From Pseudomonas sp. GD03919 (lineage in GTDB: Bacteria > Pseudomonadota > Gammaproteobacteria > Pseudomonadales > Pseudomonadaceae): a stretch of DNA of 64,000 nucleotides. The position numbers and the translations under genes are program-made. The first letter of the stretch is position 1; each line of letters starts with the position of its first letter. Positions 60,148 to 64,000 of this stretch are shown one piece after another. The stretch lies in contig NZ_CP104582.1 in the NCBI RefSeq assembly GCF_029814935.1, positions 2,914,001 through 2,978,000 of the forward strand. The letters run 5' to 3'. Below the pieces are notes generated by a model. That model was given only the letters and a program-made list of their open reading frames with translations, did not search any database and was not told the origin of the DNA.

Positions 60148-61551
60148 ATGACGCCAGATGCCCTGCGCCTGGAGGTTCCGGAAATCCGCGAGGACAACCG
60201 CGTAACACCGGCGGAGGTCGCCCAGCAACTCGCGGCGGCCCGCCTGCTGGAACCGGAGCATGGCCTGCAGCAAGTACTGAGCCTGTTGTTTTCGCTCAAT
60301 CGCAGCCATCTGACCTTACTGGAAAGGCAGCGTGCGCTGCAAAGCTTCAGTGACGAGTATCGGCATTACGCCAGCTTCGCCAATCCCCATCCACCCAGCA
60401 CACTGTTCGTGCGCCTGTGCAGCGAGCTGGCCAGCGGTTTCAAGCGCCTGCTGCTGCAGATCCTGCAGGGCCGCCAGCCATCGCTGCCGCATCTGGCCTG
60501 GTGCCTGTACATGGCCCAGCATTTCCTTGCCCAGCAGTTGCTGCGCCACTACCACCTTTATCAGGAACCCCCGCCAGCACTGTGGCGCGACAGCCATTTG
60601 CTGTACTGGATCGGCGAACACCAGCAGTGCCTGGACGAACCCGTGGCTGCTGCGTTCGAGCCGAAACCGGCCAATGACCTGCGCGGCCTTTACCAGCAGA
60701 TGCTGCTGATGGCCCTGAGCAATCCCTTTCATCTCGACGCAGGCGAATGCCTGACCCTGTTCAATGCGCTCGCCCCCCTGGCGTCGCTGGCCAGGCTGCA
60801 ACCCTGGGACGAGGAAGACGACAGTGAAGGCCCGCTGGTCGACCTGAGTCAGGCGCAGGCCTGCCTTAACGTCGAACAACACCCCGAAGGCGAACACGCC
60901 TACCTGCGTCGCTTCGAGCTGGGCGCACTGCTGATTGCCCTGCATGAGCCCGCGCCGCTGCAAAGCCTGCAGGAACGCCAGTTGCTCGAGCGAATACGCC
61001 AGCACTGGCTGGTACGCCAGCAGCGTCGCCATGAACGTGCCGAGCTCGCTGGCCAGTGCAGCCTGCTGGTTGGCCTGGCCGCCATCCATGCACAGTTGCT
61101 GGATAAACTGCCACAGCGTACCGAGGCGCAGATTCTCGATGCCAGCCCCGGCGGCGCGCGCCTGCTGTGCAATGCCAACGAAGGCGCGCAGCTGCAGGTC
61201 GGGCAACTGGTGTTGCTGCTCACCACGGGTACGCCGGCGCTGGCACTGGTGCGCTGGCGCCATCAGGGCGCAGAAGGTCTGCACCTGGGGCTGCGCTATC
61301 TCAAGGGTTTGCCACGCCCCGTATGGCTACGCCGCGCACCCAACGCACAGACCCATCCTGGCGTGCTGCAAAGCACCCCCAACCCCGGCAACGGCTGGCA
61401 TCACGGCCTGTGGTTGCCCACCGCCCAGTTCAGCCCCGGGGAGCACCTTTGGCTGCAACTGGCCAACGCGCACAATCAGGCCATCGTGGCGCTACCGGAA
61501 AGCAACCTGCGGACCTCATCGGTATCCCGTCACCCCTTGCGCCTGGCCTGA
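60148..61551 (+). CDS. Pseudomonas conserved protein with PilZ-like C-terminus
   Basis: A 467-residue, Leu/Gln-rich helical protein. Around residues 295-360, RRHERAEL followed by ILDASPGGARLL resembles the PilZ pair RxxxR and (D/N)xSxxG, which bind cyclic-di-GMP. The rest is unrecognised. Its start is 30 bases from the divergent TlpA-like gene. A c-di-GMP effector is possible but not established. Confidence 0.55.
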   Translation: MTPDALRLEVPEIREDNRVTPAEVAQQLAAARLLEPEHGLQQVLSLLFSLNRSHLTLLERQRALQSFSDEYRHYASFANPHPPSTLFVRLCSELASGFKRLLLQILQGRQPSLPHLAWCLYMAQHFLAQQLLRHYHLYQEPPPALWRDSHLLYWIGEHQQCLDEPVAAAFEPKPANDLRGLYQQMLLMALSNPFHLDAGECLTLFNALAPLASLARLQPWDEEDDSEGPLVDLSQAQACLNVEQHPEGEHAYLRRFELGALLIALHEPAPLQSLQERQLLERIRQHWLVRQQRRHERAELAGQCSLLVGLAAIHAQLLDKLPQRTEAQILDASPGGARLLCNANEGAQLQVGQLVLLLTTGTPALALVRWRHQGAEGLHLGLRYLKGLPRPVWLRRAPNAQTHPGVLQSTPNPGNGWHHGLWLPTAQFSPGEHLWLQLANAHNQAIVALPESNLRTSSVSRHPLRLA

Positions 61552-61665
61552 TGGGCGAAACTGCGATCCGAGTCACGCGGCCTGTCTGCCAAGTGCACAG
61601 TTTCACCCACAGCTGGCTGCTTATAATTCCCGGCACACCCGTTTCAACCCGCCAGGAATTTCACC

Positions 61666-62058
61666 ATGTCTCAAGCGCAAGACAAGCTGATCGGCTCTGT
61701 GCCAGCGCGCATCGTCGACGGCGCCCGCCTGCTGGTCACCGCCTATGAAGGGCGCGTGGCGGAATACAACGTTGCTACCTGGCTGCATATCCCCGGCCTG
61801 GCCAACCTGCCGGTATCGTTGCTGGTGAGCTATCGCGATGGCGACAAACGTCGTGAGGTCAATGTCGACCATGGCAAGGTCAGCGTCACCGGCAAGATTC
61901 TGCTGTCCGGCATTGCCCGCCTGCCGGTGCGGCAAAGGATCAAGGAGATGCAGGTGCGTCTGCGTTCGGCAGTGCCGGCACCGAGCCTGGTGGTCGAGGA
62001 ATTTTTCGTACAGGCCGTCGAGCCAGCCAACAGCGATGGCCTTCAGGCCATGGCCTGA
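61666..62058 (+). CDS. Conserved hypothetical protein (130 aa)
   Basis: Starts MSQAQDKLIGSVPARIVDGARLL after a caggaatttcacc site. Predominantly beta, with a basic patch GDKRREVNVDHGK. No membrane segment, signal or known motif. A terminator follows directly. Confidence 0.7.
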   Translation: MSQAQDKLIGSVPARIVDGARLLVTAYEGRVAEYNVATWLHIPGLANLPVSLLVSYRDGDKRREVNVDHGKVSVTGKILLSGIARLPVRQRIKEMQVRLRSAVPAPSLVVEEFFVQAVEPANSDGLQAMA

Positions 62059-62073
62059 ACCCCGCTCAAGCAA

Positions 62074-62100
62074 AGCCCCGCATACTTTCGCGGGGTTTTG
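62074..62100 (+). terminator. Intrinsic terminator
   Basis: gccccgc, eight-base loop, gcggggtttt, 16 bases after the 130-residue gene. Confidence 0.8.
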
Positions 62101-62103
62101 CTT

Positions 62104-62304
62104 TCAGGCGGAGGACACCTCCGCACGATGCAGCGGCTGCGCGTCCTGCACGTCAGCCTCGGCATGCGGGTCTTCACTGACCGCGAAGGCGAGCAGCGAC
62201 TCAGGCCAACGAGCAAAGCGCAATCCGGTAACGCGATTGAGCCGCGTCAGCGCCTGCTGCGGATCGCGCTGATGAAGAGGGATGACCTTGTCTTTAGCCG
62301 TCAT
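62104..62304 (-). CDS. Small conserved hypothetical protein (66 aa)
   Basis: ATG 62304 encodes MTAKDKVIPLHQRDPQQALT, then RLNRVTGLRFARWPESL and an acidic tail. The upstream frame lacks a ribosome site and reads poorly. Function unknown; convergent with the preceding gene across its terminator. Confidence 0.6.
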   Translation of the reverse strand: MTAKDKVIPLHQRDPQQALTRLNRVTGLRFARWPESLLAFAVSEDPHAEADVQDAQPLHRAEVSSA

Positions 62305-62465
62305 GACTGCCTGTATCCTCGCGATCCCTGCCCTGTCGGCAGCCCGATTTCCACTGCCCTGATGTTTGCCAGAACCGTGCCAGCCCTGTGACACGGAATC
62401 ACTGATATCCGTGAGCCTGGAGCACGAACAAAGGCTGGCATGACGCCGCAAACTGACATTTTTTG

Positions 62466-63683
62466 TCACCCCTTGCCCGGTAACCAATCCGCCAGACTGA
62501 CTCCGAACTGCTCCTCGCGCTCCGCTTGCAGCCGCTCCAGTCCCTCGCGCAATGCCGGATACCAGGGTTCATCGAGCTGGGCAGGCAACTGCGACAAACT
62601 CGGCAACGGCCAGGGGCTGCACTCGAGCAGCTTGTAGACAGGGAAGGTGTGCAGATCGCGGCACAACACCCAGCCACCTCCGCTGGCCTTGCATGCCATG
62701 TGCTCGCGCTCGAGAAAATCCATCACCTGGCTCCACTCGTCTTCGGGCAGACGCCAGCCTGCGCGCTGCATGTCGCCATAGTGCAAGGCCTCACCCTGCT
62801 GCTGACGTTTGAGCAACAGGCGCAGCACCACCAGCAGAAGCAGCCCTCTGGCGATGGGCTCGCGACGCCAGTGGCGGGGCTGTGACAGACCGTAGACCAG
62901 CTCGGCGCCCAGCAGCACGATCAGCCAGGACAGGTAAATCCACAGCAAAAACAGCGGCACCGTGGCAAAGGCGCCATAAATCAGGTGATAGCCCGGAAAC
63001 AGGCTGACATACAGGCCGAACAGCGCCTTGGCCACCTCGAACAGCACCGCACTGAACAAACCGCCCAACAGCGCATGACGCAGGGGCACGCGGGTATTGG
63101 GCACGGCCGCATAGAGCAGGGTGAACGCGGCGATGCTCGACAGCAGCGGCGCGAAGCCGAGCAGCGTCTTGGCACCGACGACGGCATCGGGCCCGGAAAT
63201 CAGCGACAGAGAGGCAATGTAGGTACTGACCGCGAACCCGGCCCCCAGCAGCAGCGGCCCGAGACTGAGAATCGCCCAGTACAGCAGAAAGCTGGACATG
63301 CCACGGCGCGGCTGGCGTACCCGCCAGATCACGTTGAAGGTCTTCTCGATGGCCACCAACATGAGAAACGCAGTGACCGCCAGCAGCCCCACACCGAACC
63401 AGGTCAGTTGTCGCGCCTGGGTGGTGAACTCACGCAAATAGCCCTGCACGGCCTCACCGGTCGAGGGGACGAAGTTGTGGAAGATGAAACCCTGAATATC
63501 CTCGCCAACGCCCTTGAATGCCGGAATGGCCGAGAGCATGGCGAAGGTCACGGTCATCATCGGCACCACCGCGAACAAGGTGGTATAGGTCAACGCCGCC
63601 GCGTTGCCGGCGCCTCGGTTCTCGACGAAGCGCTGGTAAAGACTCAGCCAGAATCCCAGCCAGTCCTTGAGACGAACCTGCAT
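62466..63683 (-). CDS. YihY/virulence factor BrkB family membrane protein
   Basis: A 405-residue protein; ATG 63683 follows aaggag. Six membrane helices (about 35-290) with [19 protein letters not shown] and [24 protein letters not shown] fit the YihY/BrkB (UPF0761) family. A soluble winged-helix-like C-terminal domain (about 290-405) follows. Despite the older label RNase BN, no nuclease residues are seen; function unknown. Confidence 0.88.
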   Translation of the reverse strand: MQVRLKDWLGFWLSLYQRFVENRGAGNAAALTYTTLFAVVPMMTVTFAMLSAIPAFKGVGEDIQGFIFHNFVPSTGEAVQGYLREFTTQARQLTWFGVGLLAVTAFLMLVAIEKTFNVIWRVRQPRRGMSSFLLYWAILSLGPLLLGAGFAVSTYIASLSLISGPDAVVGAKTLLGFAPLLSSIAAFTLLYAAVPNTRVPLRHALLGGLFSAVLFEVAKALFGLYVSLFPGYHLIYGAFATVPLFLLWIYLSWLIVLLGAELVYGLSQPRHWRREPIARGLLLLVVLRLLLKRQQQGEALHYGDMQRAGWRLPEDEWSQVMDFLEREHMACKASGGGWVLCRDLHTFPVYKLLECSPWPLPSLSQLPAQLDEPWYPALREGLERLQAEREEQFGVSLADWLPGKG

Positions 63684-63819
63684 GACCACTCCTTAGCCTT
63701 CAAGCATCGATAGACAGTGCACCGCGTGAAAAGGTCGCACGAAGCGGCCTCTCGCTTCGCGTGCATCCGCGCATCAGGCGGTTAGAATAGCCGCCAATTC
63801 AAGCCGGATACGAGCCACC

Positions 63820-64000
63820 ATGACCGACCTGACGCTCTACCACAACCCACGCTGCTCCAAATCCCGAGGCGCGCTGGAGTTGCTCGAAGCACGCGGCCTG
63901 CAACCGACAGTCGTGCGTTACCTGGAAACACCGCCCAGCGCCGCCGAACTCGAGCGCCTGCTCGGCAAGCTGGGCATCGGCGCCCGCGAACTGCTGCGCA
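63820..64000 (+). CDS. ArsC-family arsenate reductase, 5' part
   Basis: Sixty residues from ATG 63820, cut by the window edge: MTDLTLYHNPRCSKSRGALE, with the redox Cys of the glutaredoxin-type ArsC family (NPRCSKSR), then VVRYLETPPSAAELERLLGKLG. It could be arsenate reductase (ArsC/YfgD) rather than Spx; no arsenic genes are visible nearby. Confidence 0.85.
   Translation, partial: MTDLTLYHNPRCSKSRGALELLEARGLQPTVVRYLETPPSAAELERLLGKLGIGARELLR

Noticed and set aside
62466..63683. Ribonuclease BN
   Set aside because: An old name for YihY proteins; no nuclease residues, and the protein is a multi-pass membrane protein.

Overview
The window is high-GC, densely coded gammaproteobacterial chromosome, almost certainly Pseudomonas. 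Several blocks are typical of that genus: oprH-phoP-phoQ, the N-acetylglutaminylglutamine amide (NAGGN) osmolyte genes, napEDABC, a DUF1302/DUF1329 pair, and REP-type repeats with the core cgtagcccggatg. A P. mendocina/P. pseudoalcaligenes-type lineage is my inference from overall flavour; species cannot be fixed by eye.

Layout. 1-5451: the 3' part of a Bat/MoxR-type operon (DUF58, DUF4381, two VWA proteins, BatD), read through four ATGA-style overlaps. 5452-7468: a repeat-rich gap with an IS1111-type insertion sequence (5676-7071) that splits a REP element, then a 176-bp MITE-like element that splits an intrinsic terminator. 7469-14544 (minus): a four-gene envelope locus (DUF1302, DUF1329, YCF48-like, MMPL/RND permease) with a very good sigma-54 promoter upstream. 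15161-26298: housekeeping genes (pepN, DUF2797, DUF1315, rhomboid protease, phosphatase, NAD kinase, DUF1853, a cNMP/rhodanese fusion, D-cysteine desulfhydrase-like, a coiled-coil protein). 26619-31495: a SnoaL-like gene broken by a nonsense codon, fadH, a nitrilase-fold protein lacking two catalytic residues, and an AraC regulator with a matching pair of direct repeats. 31620-31992: tRNA-Asp x2 and tRNA-Val. 32231-37696: a MarR regulator divergent from the NAGGN genes. 37832-40783: the remnant of a hybrid sensor kinase, yheU, a Tag-like glycosylase, and a DAHP synthase preceded by an aromatic attenuator with two leader peptides. 40958-49297: ttcA, a DnaJ-like gene, a Yip1-like gene, sprT, and an acyl-CoA catabolic cluster (CoA-transferase/racemase, acyl-CoA ligase, acyl-CoA dehydrogenase) divergent from a second AraC regulator. 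49558-51113: an AT-richer accessory patch (HNH nuclease, ParD/ParE-type toxin-antitoxin pair between two roughly 205-bp direct repeats). 51144-55300: phoQ, phoP, oprH with a four-half-site PhoP box, and an MFS transporter. 55536-59598: napEDABC with an Anr/FNR-like box. 59641-64000: a TlpA-like lipoprotein, a PilZ-like protein, two small unknowns, a YihY membrane protein and a truncated ArsC-like gene.

The most interesting items are: the aromatic-amino-acid attenuator before the DAHP synthase; the IS1111-type element in a REP, whose 3' non-coding region carries a short match to its own target; the MITE-like element in a terminator with an apparent 10-bp target duplication; the sigma-54-driven DUF1302/DUF1329 locus; and the repeat-flanked toxin-antitoxin unit. 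All calls come from reading the sequence; no database search or folding was run.
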